Positions 17,255 through 30,071 are shown, counted from the first letter of the stretch. The stretch is 64,000 nucleotides of DNA from an uncultured Oscillospiraceae bacterium (GCA_944385405.1 CALWXB010000004.1:20601-84600); one strand, 5' to 3'. A program made the numbers and translations. The notes: generated from the sequence alone by a model not told the origin.

Positions 17255-18133
17255 ATGCAGGAGATACTGCCCTATCTCATCAACGGCGTGTCCGTGGGCG
17301 GCCAGTACGCCCTCATCGCCATCGGCTACACCCTGGTCTACGGTATCCTGCGCCTGATCAACTTCGCCCACGGCGACGTGTTCATGGTGGCGGGACTGGT
17401 GATGGTGTACACCACCACCGCCCTGCCCATGTACGTGGCGCTGCCCCTGGTGCTCATCGCCACGGTGGTGCTGGGCTTCGTCATCGAGCGGGTGGCCTAC
17501 AAGCCCCTGCGCACCGCCCCCCGGATGTCCCTCATGATCTCCGCCATCGGCGTCAGCTACCTCATCCAGAACCTGGCGTTCTATATCACCGGCGGCGTGC
17601 CCCAGCCCGTCACCGTCCCCATCCCCTGGATCTCGGAGAACGTGCTGCTCTTCGGCCAGTCCACCAAGCGGGTGACGCTGGTGACCCCGGTACTGACCAT
17701 TTTGCTGGTGGTGGGACTGGTGTACCTCATCAACCACACCCGGATGGGCATGGCCATGCGGGCGGCGGCCAAGGATTTTGAGACGGCTCAGCTCATGGGC
17801 ATCAAGATCAACGCCGTCATCTCCGTCACCTTCGTCATCGGGTCCTTCCTGGCGGCGGTGGGCGCACTGCTGTACTTCACCAACTACCCCTCCGTGGGCA
17901 TCACCTCCGGCGCCATGCCGGGGCTGAAGGCCTTCGTGGCGGCGGTGTTCGGCGGCATCGGCTCCATACCCGGGGCGGTGGTGGGCGCCTTCATCATCGG
18001 CCTTTGCGAGGAGCTCATCAAGGGTCTGGGCTACACCACCTTCTCCGACGCCTTCACCTTCGCGCTTTTGATCGTGGTGCTGTGCGTGCGGCCCACGGGC
18101 CTTTTCGGCGAGAAGGTCACCGACAAGGTGTAA
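17255..18133 (+). CDS. livH: Branched-chain amino acid ABC transporter permease LivH
   Basis: 292 residues, largely hydrophobic with about eight helices. The N-terminus NGVSVGGQYALIAIGYTLVYG and the LRLINFAHGD motif are LivH hallmarks. AAGGAGG lies before ATG 17255. It forms the channel with LivM. Confidence 0.95.
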   Translation: MQEILPYLINGVSVGGQYALIAIGYTLVYGILRLINFAHGDVFMVAGLVMVYTTTALPMYVALPLVLIATVVLGFVIERVAYKPLRTAPRMSLMISAIGVSYLIQNLAFYITGGVPQPVTVPIPWISENVLLFGQSTKRVTLVTPVLTILLVVGLVYLINHTRMGMAMRAAAKDFETAQLMGIKINAVISVTFVIGSFLAAVGALLYFTNYPSVGITSGAMPGLKAFVAAVFGGIGSIPGAVVGAFIIGLCEELIKGLGYTTFSDAFTFALLIVVLCVRPTGLFGEKVTDKV

Positions 18134-18145
18134 GGAGGGAACATC

Positions 18146-19272
18146 ATGACAAAACGCAACAAGACGCTGTTCACCGCCGTGGTCCTGGCCGCGGCGCTGG
18201 CGGCCAGTCTCCTGGTGGACGCCTTCCTGCCCAGCTATCACATCGCCGTCCAGGTCATCCAGAAGGCCACCGTGTACGCCCTGGTGGCGGTGTCCATGAA
18301 CCTGCTCAACGGCTTCACCGGCCTTTTCTCCCTGGGACAGGCGGGCTTCATGCTGCTGGGCGCCTACGCCTACGGCGTGCTGACCATCCCCGTGGACAAG
18401 CGGGCAAGTGTCTACCAGTACTTTGACGGCGGCGCCATCCACTTCTCCATCCCGGAGATTTTCTCCGGCGTGCTGGGGGAGACGGTGGGCACCACCGTGG
18501 GCATGCTGGCGGCTCTGCTGGTGGGCGGATTGCTGGCGGCTCTGCTGGCCTATCTCATCGGATTGCCGGTGCTGCGGCTCAAGTCCGACTATCTGGCCAT
18601 TGCCACGCTGGGCTTTGCCGAAATTCTGCGGGCTTTCTTCCAGTGGAACGCCCTGGGCCCCATCACCAACGGCTCCAACCTGCTCAAGAGCTATCCCACC
18701 TTCTCCCATGTCACCCCCTACGTGGTGCTGGCAGGGGTGATGATCGCCTTCATCGTGCTGCTGATCAACTCCACCTACGGCCGGGCCTTCAAGGCCATCC
18801 GGGACGACGAAGTGGCGGCGGAGGCCATGGGCATCAACCTCTCCCGGCACAAGCGGATGGCCTTTGTCATCAGCTCCTTCTTCGCCGGCATCGGCGGCGG
18901 GATGATGGCCATGTATATGGGCACCATCGCCGCGGCCCCCTTCAAAAGCTCCCTGACCTACGAGATCTTGCTGATCGTGGTCATCGGCGGCATCGGCTCC
19001 ATCACCGGGTCGGTGATCGCCAGCTTCCTCTATATCTTCAGCTCCGAGTGGCTGCTGCGGGGCCTGGATTCCGGCACCTTCCTGGGCATCAACGCCCCGG
19101 ACATCTTCAAAAACGGCTTCCGCATGGCGGTGTTCTCCGTCATCATCATGGTGATCGTGCTGTTCTTCCGCCGCGGGCTTATGGGTGATAAGGAGCTGCC
19201 CGACCTGCCGGACATGATCCGAAACGGCATCCGGAAGCTGCGCGCGCCGCGGCGCAGGAAGGAGGCGGGCAA

Positions 19273-19276
<4 letters not shown>
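18146..19276 (+). CDS. livM: Branched-chain amino acid ABC transporter permease LivM
   Basis: 376 residues. Hydrophobic, with the LivM signatures NLLNGFTGLFSLGQAGFM and LRLKSDYLAIATLGFAEI. The EAMGINLSRHK loop contacts the ATPase. AAGGAGG overlaps the livH stop region, and its 3' end overlaps livG by 4 nt (ATGA). A Lys/Arg-rich tail ends the protein. Confidence 0.95.
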
Positions 19277-20107
<831 letters not shown>

Positions 20108-20115
<8 letters not shown>

Positions 20116-20818
20116 GATTGAAAATCTCCACGTGGCCTACGGCGGCATCCAGGCCCTGCGGGGCATCTCCCTGGAGGTGCCGGACGGCAAGATCGTCACC
20201 CTCATCGGTGCCAACGGCGCCGGCAAATCCACCACCCTGCGCACCATCTCCGGCCTGGTGAAGGCCCAGTCTGGCTCCATCCAGTGGAACGGGGAGGAGC
20301 TTTTGGGCAAGCCCATCGACCGGATCATCAGCGCCGGCATTGCCATGAGTCCCGAGGGCCGCCGGGTATTCGCGGACATGACGGTGCTGGAGAACCTGAA
20401 GATCGGCGCCTACCTGCGCCGGGACCGGGCGGAGATCCAGCGGGACCTGGAGTGGGTCTACGACCTCTTCCCCCGGCTGAAGGAACGCAGCTGGCAGCTG
20501 GCAGGCACTCTCTCAGGCGGCGAGCAGCAGATGCTGGCGGTGGGCCGGGCGCTGATGTCCCGCCCCCGGCTGATGATGCTGGACGAGCCGTCCCTGGGCC
20601 TTGCGCCGCTGGTGGTGCAGGACATCTTCTCCATCATCCGGGAGATCAACCGCCAGGGCGTCACGGTGCTCCTCATCGAGCAGAATGCCAATATGGCCCT
20701 CAAGACCGCGGACCTTGCCTACGTCCTGGAGACCGGCAGCATTACCCTCTCCGGTACCGGTGCGGAGCTGCTGGCCAACGAGAAGGTCAAGGAAGCCTAC
20801 CTGGGCAAGCATTCATGA
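20108..20818 (+). CDS. livF: Branched-chain amino acid ABC transporter ATP-binding protein LivF
   Basis: 236 residues. Walker A GANGAGKST, ABC signature LSGGEQQ, and Walker B LMMLDEPSLGLAP with the LivF-specific GLAP. It starts inside the end of livG and is the last gene of the operon before a bidirectional terminator. Confidence 0.95.
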
Positions 20819-20820
20819 AA

Positions 20821-20853
20821 AAAGGACGGAAGGCACGATGCCTTCCGTCCTTT
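20821..20853. terminator. Bidirectional terminator between livF and the phage amidase
   Basis: A perfect 15-bp stem (20821-20835 with 20839-20853), with AAA and TTT at its ends and a CGA loop. Confidence 0.88.
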
Positions 20854-20867
20854 CTGTCTCCGGAGCG

Positions 20868-21602
20868 TCAGCCCTGGATCCCAAGGCGGCGGTCAAAGGC
20901 GCCGCCCCGGTACGCCATCACCAGCAGCCGCACCTGATCGTGGCTCAGGTCGATGACATCCCCATTGCCGTCGGGATCGCTGCCGTCCCCCTGGATGATC
21001 CCGGCGTCCATCAGCGCCGAGATGGCGGGACGGAACGTCTCGGGGACCTCATTGAGATACTTGTATCGGACCACCTCATCCTCCTCCAATCGTCTCTTGA
21101 ATGCTGCCCAGGCGGCGCCGTCCACCAGATACGCCGGGCACAGCTTGCCCGTCACGTCAAAGTGGCGGCACACCCGCTCCGGCGGGATGCCGTACTTTTC
21201 CATCAGCTTCCGGCCCAGAGCCGCGGCGTTGGCCAGCGTGGCTTCCGAGGCCGTGCGGGTACCGCCTCCCAGGGTCCCGCACATCTCGATGCTCAGGGAG
21301 TTGGTGTTGGTCACCGCGCCGTAGAGGCTCCCTCCGCCGGTCTCATCTGCGCTGGCATAACGCCTGCCGCCCACCGCCCAGGCCGTCCGCAGATCCGGAA
21401 CGGAGCGGTATACCGTGGTGTCGTCCACGAAGTAGTGGGCGCTGGCCTCCACCACGCTGCGGGCAAAGTAGGCGGCGTTCCCCGCCGCCGTGTCGCCGTC
21501 GTTGCCGGTGTAATGGAACACCAGATAGCGGATCTGTCCGGCAGTCCGGGCTCCGCCAACATTTTTGGGGTTCGCCGCCAGCTCATGCAGGGTATAGCTC
21601 AC
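20868..21602 (-). CDS. N-acetylmuramoyl-L-alanine amidase (phage endolysin type)
   Basis: 244 residues from a GTG start that overlaps the holin stop by 4 nt. Amidase_2/PGRP fold: the zinc ligands are visible as the histidine in YLVFHYTGND (residue about 30) and the later CRHFDVTGKLCP segment, where His and Cys complete the site. It cuts the amide bond between MurNAc and L-Ala. The C-terminal 80 residues are a separate domain containing the DPDGNGDVIDL loop, a dockerin-like or EF-hand-like calcium motif. No signal peptide, consistent with release by the adjacent holin. Confidence 0.9.
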   Translation of the reverse strand: MSYTLHELAANPKNVGGARTAGQIRYLVFHYTGNDGDTAAGNAAYFARSVVEASAHYFVDDTTVYRSVPDLRTAWAVGGRRYASADETGGGSLYGAVTNTNSLSIEMCGTLGGGTRTASEATLANAAALGRKLMEKYGIPPERVCRHFDVTGKLCPAYLVDGAAWAAFKRRLEEDEVVRYKYLNEVPETFRPAISALMDAGIIQGDGSDPDGNGDVIDLSHDQVRLLVMAYRGGAFDRRLGIQG

Positions 21603-21802
21603 TGACCCTCACCGCCCGCCTGGGTCTTCTTCTCTGCCTGGGTGCCGAAATAGAAGGCGATCACCACGGTGAATACCGTCAGGAACTGCTCCGTGGTGAC
21701 CTGCCCCGCCACAGCCAGATAGGCAAACACCGCAGTGAGGATCACAGTGACGATGGACTTCACCGCCAGCAGGTTGGCGGCCCGCTTTTTCAAAAGCTCC
21801 AC
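21599..21802 (-). CDS. Phage holin
   Basis: 67 residues from GTG 21802, with GGAGG 6 nt upstream and its start near the preceding stop. One or two hydrophobic helices (about residues 14-33 and 41-55) and a charged C-terminus (QAEKKTQAGGEGQ). Small size, membrane topology and coupling to the amidase identify a holin by context; the exact holin family is not recognised. Confidence 0.75.
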   Translation of the reverse strand: MELLKKRAANLLAVKSIVTVILTAVFAYLAVAGQVTTEQFLTVFTVVIAFYFGTQAEKKTQAGGEGQ

Positions 21803-21803
21803 C

Positions 21804-22148
21804 TCACGCCTCCTCCAGCACGTCTCCCCGGACGGCATACCGGCGTCCGCCCGCCAGAACGAAGGCCGGCATGTTCACACTGCCGTCGGCCTGCACCTCA
21901 TTCACCGGCTGGATCAGCCGGCCGTGCCGGATCTCCACCTTCTCCAGAGAGCCAGTGCCGGTGTCCAGCAGACCCCATCCCTCCGCCAGCCCCTGCTCGT
22001 CCAGCACGGCCGCTTCGTCCGGACCCAGGCGGCAGCGCTGAGGGTCCAGCCGCAGGCCGGTGCCCGCCGCCTGCAGAGCCCGGTTGGTCTCCTCCAGTGT
22101 GGCCGCTCCGCTGGTGTAGGCAGCCAGAATCGCATCCGTGTGTGTCAT
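21804..22148 (-). CDS. Phage-associated protein of unknown function
   Basis: 114 residues, AAAGGATG before ATG 22148. First gene of a three-gene cassette with holin and amidase. It begins MTHTDAILAAYTSGAATLEETNRAL and ends with the acidic EE A run abutting the holin start. No membrane helix or enzyme motif. Similar-sized proteins sit between tail and lysis genes in clostridial prophages, which is an inference from position. Confidence 0.6.
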   Translation of the reverse strand: MTHTDAILAAYTSGAATLEETNRALQAAGTGLRLDPQRCRLGPDEAAVLDEQGLAEGWGLLDTGTGSLEKVEIRHGRLIQPVNEVQADGSVNMPAFVLAGGRRYAVRGDVLEEA

Positions 22149-22264
22149 ATGTATACCATCCTTTCTTCGGCGCGCATCTTCGCACGCTCTATGAATAGGC
22201 CCCCGAGGCAGGATCTTTGCACGCGAAGGGGCAACTCTCCGTCTGGTTTCCTTTCGCTATTTTT

Positions 22265-22330
22265 GAATAATTCTATTACTCCCTTGACAAGCACGTCCGG
22301 TCCTGCTATGCTGTACTAAAAGAATAATTC
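22265..22330 (+). promoter_or_regulatory. Promoter flanked by two identical GAATAATTC palindromes
   Basis: TTGACA (22284-22289), 17 bp and TATGCT (22307-22312) form a strong promoter. GAATAATTC occurs at 22265-22273 and again at 22322-22330, each self-complementary around a central A and each followed by an ATT context. The layout suggests a pair of operators from which the methylase/MazF operon is controlled. Confidence 0.6.
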
Positions 22331-22357
22331 AATTGCTTCACAGAGAGGAGGGCCTCC

Positions 22358-24133
22358 ATGCTGTCGGATGCCAATGTGATGCGCATACTGCGCACCCATC
22401 TCCGGGGGCGGGGGATGCTGGAATCAGATCTCATCCTCCACTCCGTCGTACTGTGCTTCGGGCTCTGGCGCCTGCCGGAACTGCGGCGCACAGCCGAGTC
22501 CCCGGATGCGGAGTCCTTTCTGCGGCAGCTGACCCAGGCCCTGGGGGACACGGATCCCCAGGCCCTGACGGCGGTGGAATCCCTCTGCCTTTCCCAGCTG
22601 CCGCAGGATGTATTTGCCGATCTCTTTTCCTTCTGGGCCAGCCGGGGCACGCCGTCGTCCTACCCCCGTCTGGTGGACCGGCTGCTCTATCCCGCGCTGG
22701 ACCGTCAGTATCCCCTGCGCTGGACGCCGTCCTGGCTCAGCCGCCTGGCGGTGGAACTCCTTGCTCCCCAGGGCGGCGTGTTCTACGACGGCGCGGCCGC
22801 CACCGGCGGAGCCGCGCTGGAGGCCGCCCGGTACGGCGCCGCCCACGGCGGACTGCAGGTGGTGACCTGTGAATCCGATCCTCTGCTCTTCCACCTCTCC
22901 ATCCTGCGTTCCCGCCTCCAGGGCCTTGTCCTGGATCAGCGCCGCGGAGACGCGCTGGCTTCCGCCGAGCCGCCGCCTCCGGCGGACTGGTCCATCATGT
23001 TCCCCCCGCTGGGGGACAACCGGCTGCGGCAGGTACGCTGCGGCAGCGAGGTCCTTACCTGCACCGGGGACTGGGCCTTTGCCCTGCACCAGCTGCAGTC
23101 CCTGAAGGAGGGCGGCCGGGGGCTCATCTGCCTGTTCAGCGGCTCCCTCTTCAACTCCCGAAACGCCGCTGCGCGCCGCTATCTGCTGGAGCAGAACCTT
23201 CTGGATGGGATCATCTCTCTGCCGGAGGGCTGCTTTCCCCGGACCATGCTCCCCACCTCCCTGGTGCTCCTGCGCAAAGGCCGCGGCCAGACGGACGGCA
23301 TCCGGATGCTGGACGCGTCCAACTGGCCGCTGGTGTCCCGGGCCGGGGAGGACTTCCGCCTCTCCGACGCCGACGCCGCCCGCCTGCCGGAATTCTTCCG
23401 CACTTCTCCCCTGCTGCCCGCCGCCGGACCGGATCCGGAGAATCTGCTGCCCAAGCAGTACCGGCCGGACACCGGCGCCGTACTGGACTCACCGGACCTG
23501 GGAAGGGTCCGGGTGCAGCCCCAGCCGCCGGAGAGCTGGCAGCCGCTGTCCGGATACGCCCGGATCTACCGGGGGGTGAACCTGTCCCGGGTGGACCGGA
23601 ACGCGACGGCCGGTCCGGGCGTGCTCCGGCTGGCGGACGTTCAGGACGGCGTGCTCCGGACAGATTCTCTCCAGCCCTCCGGCCTCCCTCCGGAGCGGGC
23701 AGAGCGGTATCTGGTGCAGCCGGGAGACATCCTGGTCTCCTGCAAGGGTCCCGCCATCAAGATCTGTCTGGTACCGGCGATGGACCATCTGCCCGTGCTC
23801 TCCGACGCGTTCCTGGGGATCCGGGCAGCCCCCGAAAAAGTGGATCCCCGATATATTTTCTACTGCCTGCAAAGTCCCGCGGGCCAGGCCGAACTGGCCC
23901 GGCGGCAGCTGGGCAGCAGCATCCCCATCCTCCGGGCCAAGGACCTGGAAGATGTGCGCCTTCCTTATATCCCGCTCTCCCTGCAGCGGCAATGCGTGGA
24001 AACGCTCTCTCGGGAGGAAGCCCGGCTAGACGCCCAGCTGGCCCGGCTGCAGGCGGAGAAAAAGCGGGCATATGCAACTTTTTACCGTCAGACCGGCCTG
24101 CAGTCGGTCATGGAATGGGAGGAGCACACATGA
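22358..24133 (+). CDS. Degenerate N6-adenine methylase fused to a specificity (TRD) domain
   Basis: 591 residues, RBS GAGAGGAGGG. The first 350 residues resemble the HsdM-type N6-DNA methylase, but both catalytic signatures are altered: motif I reads YDGAAATGG (residues about 143-152; normally DPaCGTGG) and motif IV, normally (N/D)PPF/Y, reads MFPPLGD (214-220). Residues about 390-591 match an HsdS target-recognition domain with a C-terminal coiled coil (SREEARLDAQLARLQAEKK). An HsdM-HsdS fusion with lost catalytic residues is likely a DNA-binding protein rather than a methylase. It overlaps the MazF gene by 4 nt (ATGA). Confidence 0.75.
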   Translation: MLSDANVMRILRTHLRGRGMLESDLILHSVVLCFGLWRLPELRRTAESPDAESFLRQLTQALGDTDPQALTAVESLCLSQLPQDVFADLFSFWASRGTPSSYPRLVDRLLYPALDRQYPLRWTPSWLSRLAVELLAPQGGVFYDGAAATGGAALEAARYGAAHGGLQVVTCESDPLLFHLSILRSRLQGLVLDQRRGDALASAEPPPPADWSIMFPPLGDNRLRQVRCGSEVLTCTGDWAFALHQLQSLKEGGRGLICLFSGSLFNSRNAAARRYLLEQNLLDGIISLPEGCFPRTMLPTSLVLLRKGRGQTDGIRMLDASNWPLVSRAGEDFRLSDADAARLPEFFRTSPLLPAAGPDPENLLPKQYRPDTGAVLDSPDLGRVRVQPQPPESWQPLSGYARIYRGVNLSRVDRNATAGPGVLRLADVQDGVLRTDSLQPSGLPPERAERYLVQPGDILVSCKGPAIKICLVPAMDHLPVLSDAFLGIRAAPEKVDPRYIFYCLQSPAGQAELARRQLGSSIPILRAKDLEDVRLPYIPLSLQRQCVETLSREEARLDAQLARLQAEKKRAYATFYRQTGLQSVMEWEEHT

Positions 24134-24477
24134 ACAAGCATCTCGTACAGCGCGGCGACATCTGGCTGGCGGAGCTGGCCGTCCGGGACGGAGACGTGAT
24201 CTTCGGCACGCGGCCGGTGGTGGTGGTCAGCCAGGATGCGCTGAACCGCCACGCCCGGATCGTTACGGTGGTCCCCGTCACCTCCGCGGCCAAGCGTCCC
24301 CTGCCGTGGCATACGCCGCTTTCCGGCCACGGACTCCGCCTGCCCAGCGTGGCTCTTGCGGAGCAGATCACCACCATCTCCCAGGACCGGCTGCTCTGCC
24401 GTCTGGGAACGCTGGCCGGCGCTCCGGAGCTGCGGGCCATCGAAGCGGCCCTGCGGCGGCAGATACGGGTCGCCTGA
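24130..24477 (+). CDS. MazF/PemK family toxin-like endoribonuclease
   Basis: 115 residues. The family signature is intact: VQRGDIWLAEL, the GTRPVVVVSQDALNR strand, VTVVPVTSAAKR, and the terminal ALAEQITTISQDRL. MazF/PemK proteins cleave mRNA at short sequence motifs and are normally paired with a small upstream antitoxin. Here no such antitoxin is seen; the ATG overlaps the stop of the degenerate methylase fusion (ATGA), so the large upstream protein occupies the antitoxin position. A terminator follows. Confidence 0.85.
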   Translation: MNKHLVQRGDIWLAELAVRDGDVIFGTRPVVVVSQDALNRHARIVTVVPVTSAAKRPLPWHTPLSGHGLRLPSVALAEQITTISQDRLLCRLGTLAGAPELRAIEAALRRQIRVA

Positions 24478-24481
24478 AGCA

Positions 24482-24526
24482 GCAAGCCCCGCCTCCGATG
24501 TACCGGAGGCGGGGCTTGCCGGTTTT
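24482..24526 (+). terminator. Terminator after the MazF gene
   Basis: A 16-bp perfect stem (24482-24497 with 24504-24519) followed by CCGGTTTTT. Confidence 0.82.
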
Positions 24527-24601
24527 TGCGCAAAAAAACTCCCCGGACGCAGGGCCGCTGAGGGCCATACTTCGGGGAAACGGTCCGCTGTGGGCGGACT
24601 T

Positions 24602-24835
24602 TCATGGCTTTGGATGGTCTGCTCTGGGATAGGGGACCGGTTCATTGGTCAGGCCCAGCAGATAGTCGATACTGGTGTTGTAAAGCCGGGCCAAGGCGAT
24701 CAGAACTTCTGTGGGAATATCCCGCTTACCGGTCTCATAATGGGAATAACAGACCTGTGAGCAGTTGAGCCTCTTGGCCACATCCCGCTGCAGCAGATCC
24801 GCATCCTCCCGCAGATCCCGTATTCTTCTGTACAT
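24602..24835 (-). CDS. Small XRE-family helix-turn-helix regulator
   Basis: 77 residues; ATG 24835. An HTH_3 domain fills most of the protein: LREDADLLQRDVAKRL, CSQVCYSHYETGKRDIPTEVLIALARLYNTSIDYLLGL. Typical of single-domain regulators of phage, toxin-antitoxin and stress genes. It lies opposite to the MazF operon and divergent from the next membrane protein, separated by an AT-rich promoter region. Confidence 0.88.
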   Translation of the reverse strand: MYRRIRDLREDADLLQRDVAKRLNCSQVCYSHYETGKRDIPTEVLIALARLYNTSIDYLLGLTNEPVPYPRADHPKP

Positions 24836-24992
24836 CCGCCGGTGTCCTCCTTCTGCGGAAATGTGCAGTAAAAAGTATAGGTATCCCGCTATATTATCTT
24901 GCGTTATAAAACAAAATGTTATATATTGTTGGACGCAGCATCATTGAAATTTTGAAGTCTCGGCGGAATGCCCCGCCGTGAAGGAGCGTTCC
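24836..24992. promoter_or_regulatory. AT-rich divergent promoter region between XRE gene and unknown membrane protein
   Basis: AT-rich with TATA-like and palindromic stretches such as ACAAAATGTTATATATTGT. On the minus strand, CCTATACTTTTT offers a possible -10 for the XRE gene. Assigned from composition and position. Confidence 0.4.
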
Positions 24993-26063
24993 ATGCCTGA
25001 GCAAGACCGCTTTCTGATCTTTGACGCTCCCGGCGGACAGATCATTCTCCACCGGGACCTGACAATCTATCACCGGCTGCGGTGCCGCCTTTGGGACGAC
25101 CGGGAGGCGGCAAAGGCACTGATCTGTCCGGACCGCTCCCCTGCACAGGCGGTGCAGGCAGTGGCGCGCGCCCTGGAGGAGCTGGCCGCCCAGCGCCGGC
25201 AGAAGTTTCCGGATGCTCCCCCCGCCTGGACGCCGGAGGATCTGGAGGCCCGCTGTCCGGGCTTCCAGGCGCTGAAAGCCGCCGCCGAGCGGCATGAGGG
25301 CACATGGACACCTGAACAAGGACGAACATCGCCCTTCCTCTGGGAAGCCCGGGGCAGCGTGGACCGGATCTTCACCTGGCTGCTGGAGGATCTGTGCCGG
25401 ACAATGACGGAGACCGGCCGCATGGATCTGCAGTGTCTGGACGGCATTGATGAGGCCTGGGCCACCCGGCTGATCCGGGATCTGCCCAATGCTGTGGACC
25501 GGGAGGGATTGCTGGAACGGGCAGTGCGCCTGTGCCCCTATGATCCGGAGCTCTATGCCGCCGCCTACCGGGCAGGCGTGGCTCCCCGGCGGTGGCATCG
25601 GGACATCCTGACGCATTTCGGACTCACCGGTGCCGTCTGCCGCCTGCTGGAGCATCCCGCCGCAGCAGCCGGCGCCTCCCGGTCCCTGGCCGCCGTGGTC
25701 TCCTTTCTGCGGGGCACCGTGGATGAGGCCGCAGTGGAATCGCTGCGGGAGCTTTCCGAGCAGGCCCGGCAGCTGGAGACCCACCTGAGCAGTCTGCACA
25801 AGGAGCTGATACGCTGCCGCCAGTCCCAGAGCATCTGGACCTTTACCGGCGGTTTTTTCTCCTTCTGCGGCATACTGATCCTGATCCCGGCCGTCCGCTG
25901 GCACAGCCTGCCGGCAGCACTGCTGGCTCTGGCGATTCTGGGCTTTGCAGGGACCATGCTGCGTCCCTTCCTCCTGTGCCGGGAGAAGCGCCGGGCGCTG
26001 ATGGAGAGCCTTCAAACCACCCAGGCCCAGCTGGAGGAGGCCCGCCGGACTCTGGACAACTGA
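24993..26063 (+). CDS. Unknown protein with C-terminal membrane hairpin and coiled coils
   Basis: 356 residues. AAGGAG precedes ATG 24993 (an upstream in-frame GTG at 24978 overlaps the ribosome site, so is less likely). The first 240 residues are soluble and helical, with no recognised motif. Two close hydrophobic helices (about 290-330; the first reads GGFFSFCGILILIPAV) are flanked by helical charged segments that look like coiled coils (QARQLETHLSSLHKELIRC and the C-terminal AQLEEARRTLDN). Family unknown; placed between the XRE regulator and nifJ. A structural or scaffolding role at the membrane is only a guess. Confidence 0.75.
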   Translation: MPEQDRFLIFDAPGGQIILHRDLTIYHRLRCRLWDDREAAKALICPDRSPAQAVQAVARALEELAAQRRQKFPDAPPAWTPEDLEARCPGFQALKAAAERHEGTWTPEQGRTSPFLWEARGSVDRIFTWLLEDLCRTMTETGRMDLQCLDGIDEAWATRLIRDLPNAVDREGLLERAVRLCPYDPELYAAAYRAGVAPRRWHRDILTHFGLTGAVCRLLEHPAAAAGASRSLAAVVSFLRGTVDEAAVESLRELSEQARQLETHLSSLHKELIRCRQSQSIWTFTGGFFSFCGILILIPAVRWHSLPAALLALAILGFAGTMLRPFLLCREKRRALMESLQTTQAQLEEARRTLDN

Positions 26064-26160
26064 AGCAGTCCCTGCCCGCCGTGCCGCCGCTTCCTGGGAA
26101 GCGGCGGCACAAAACATTCCCGCTTCCGCCCCACTTCGTGAAGAAGTCCTGCAAAACCCT

Positions 26161-26189
26161 TTGACACCCATCTATTTATGGGGTATAGT
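26161..26189 (+). promoter_or_regulatory. Near-consensus nifJ promoter
   Basis: TTGACA (26161-26166), a 17-bp spacer and TATAGT (26184-26189); the spacer contains ACCCAT...ATGGGGT, a possible operator. It drives a leader of about 310 nt. Confidence 0.75.
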
Positions 26190-26506
26190 TAAATTGATCA
26201 TTTGTGCGTGACGTTGTTTGCGCAATGGCAAAAAAAGGGGGGACTTTATGGAAGTTGCATCCGCACCAAGGAGCTGTGGGTCCGTCTCACGGGCATTCCC
26301 GCCGGACCCGGCCCAGACGTCGGCCTGTGCCGCGTCCGGGAGCACCTTCCCCCAGAGACCACGGTGACGGATTCTTCGGAACGCTTGCGAGGGGAGCGCT
26401 CCGTACTGTGTCGCCGGGAGCAGTCCTGTATGGGGCGTTTGCGGCGGCAGAGCAGAAAACCTGTTGGTTAAGCCCACAAGCTTACAATATGAAAGAGGGG
26501 TATCGA
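26190..26506 (+). other. Long GC-rich leader of nifJ with potential hairpins
   Basis: About 310 nt between the promoter and nifJ. Potential stems: GGGTCCG 26278-26284 with CGGACCC 26303-26309 enclosing GGGCATTCCC; CGGAACGCT 26377-26385 with AGCGCTCCG 26395-26403 (one mismatch); others weaker. The frame from 26204 is in-frame with nifJ and open, but the real NifJ start is at 26507. No known riboswitch motif is recognised. It may be an attenuator or just a long leader. Confidence 0.4.
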
Positions 26507-30052
<3,546 letters not shown>

Positions 30053-30071
30053 TCCTCACAAGCCCCAATGC

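Noticed and set aside
22358-24133. Complete type I restriction-modification system
   Set aside because: No HsdR gene follows, and methylase motifs I and IV are altered; the neighbour is MazF.
20868-24477. Larger prophage around the lysis cassette
   Set aside because: No integrase, terminase, tail or attachment repeats were found in the flanks; only three genes have phage character.
26204-26506. In-frame upstream extension of NifJ by about 100 residues
   Set aside because: The NifJ family starts at the DGNTAAAHVAY region and the extension is low-complexity leader sequence after the promoter; ATG 26507 is the sensible start.
26190-26506. Known riboswitch, T-box or tmRNA in the nifJ leader
   Set aside because: I looked for the T-box AGGGUGGNACCGCG, TPP, FMN and cobalamin signatures and tmRNA ends by eye and saw none.
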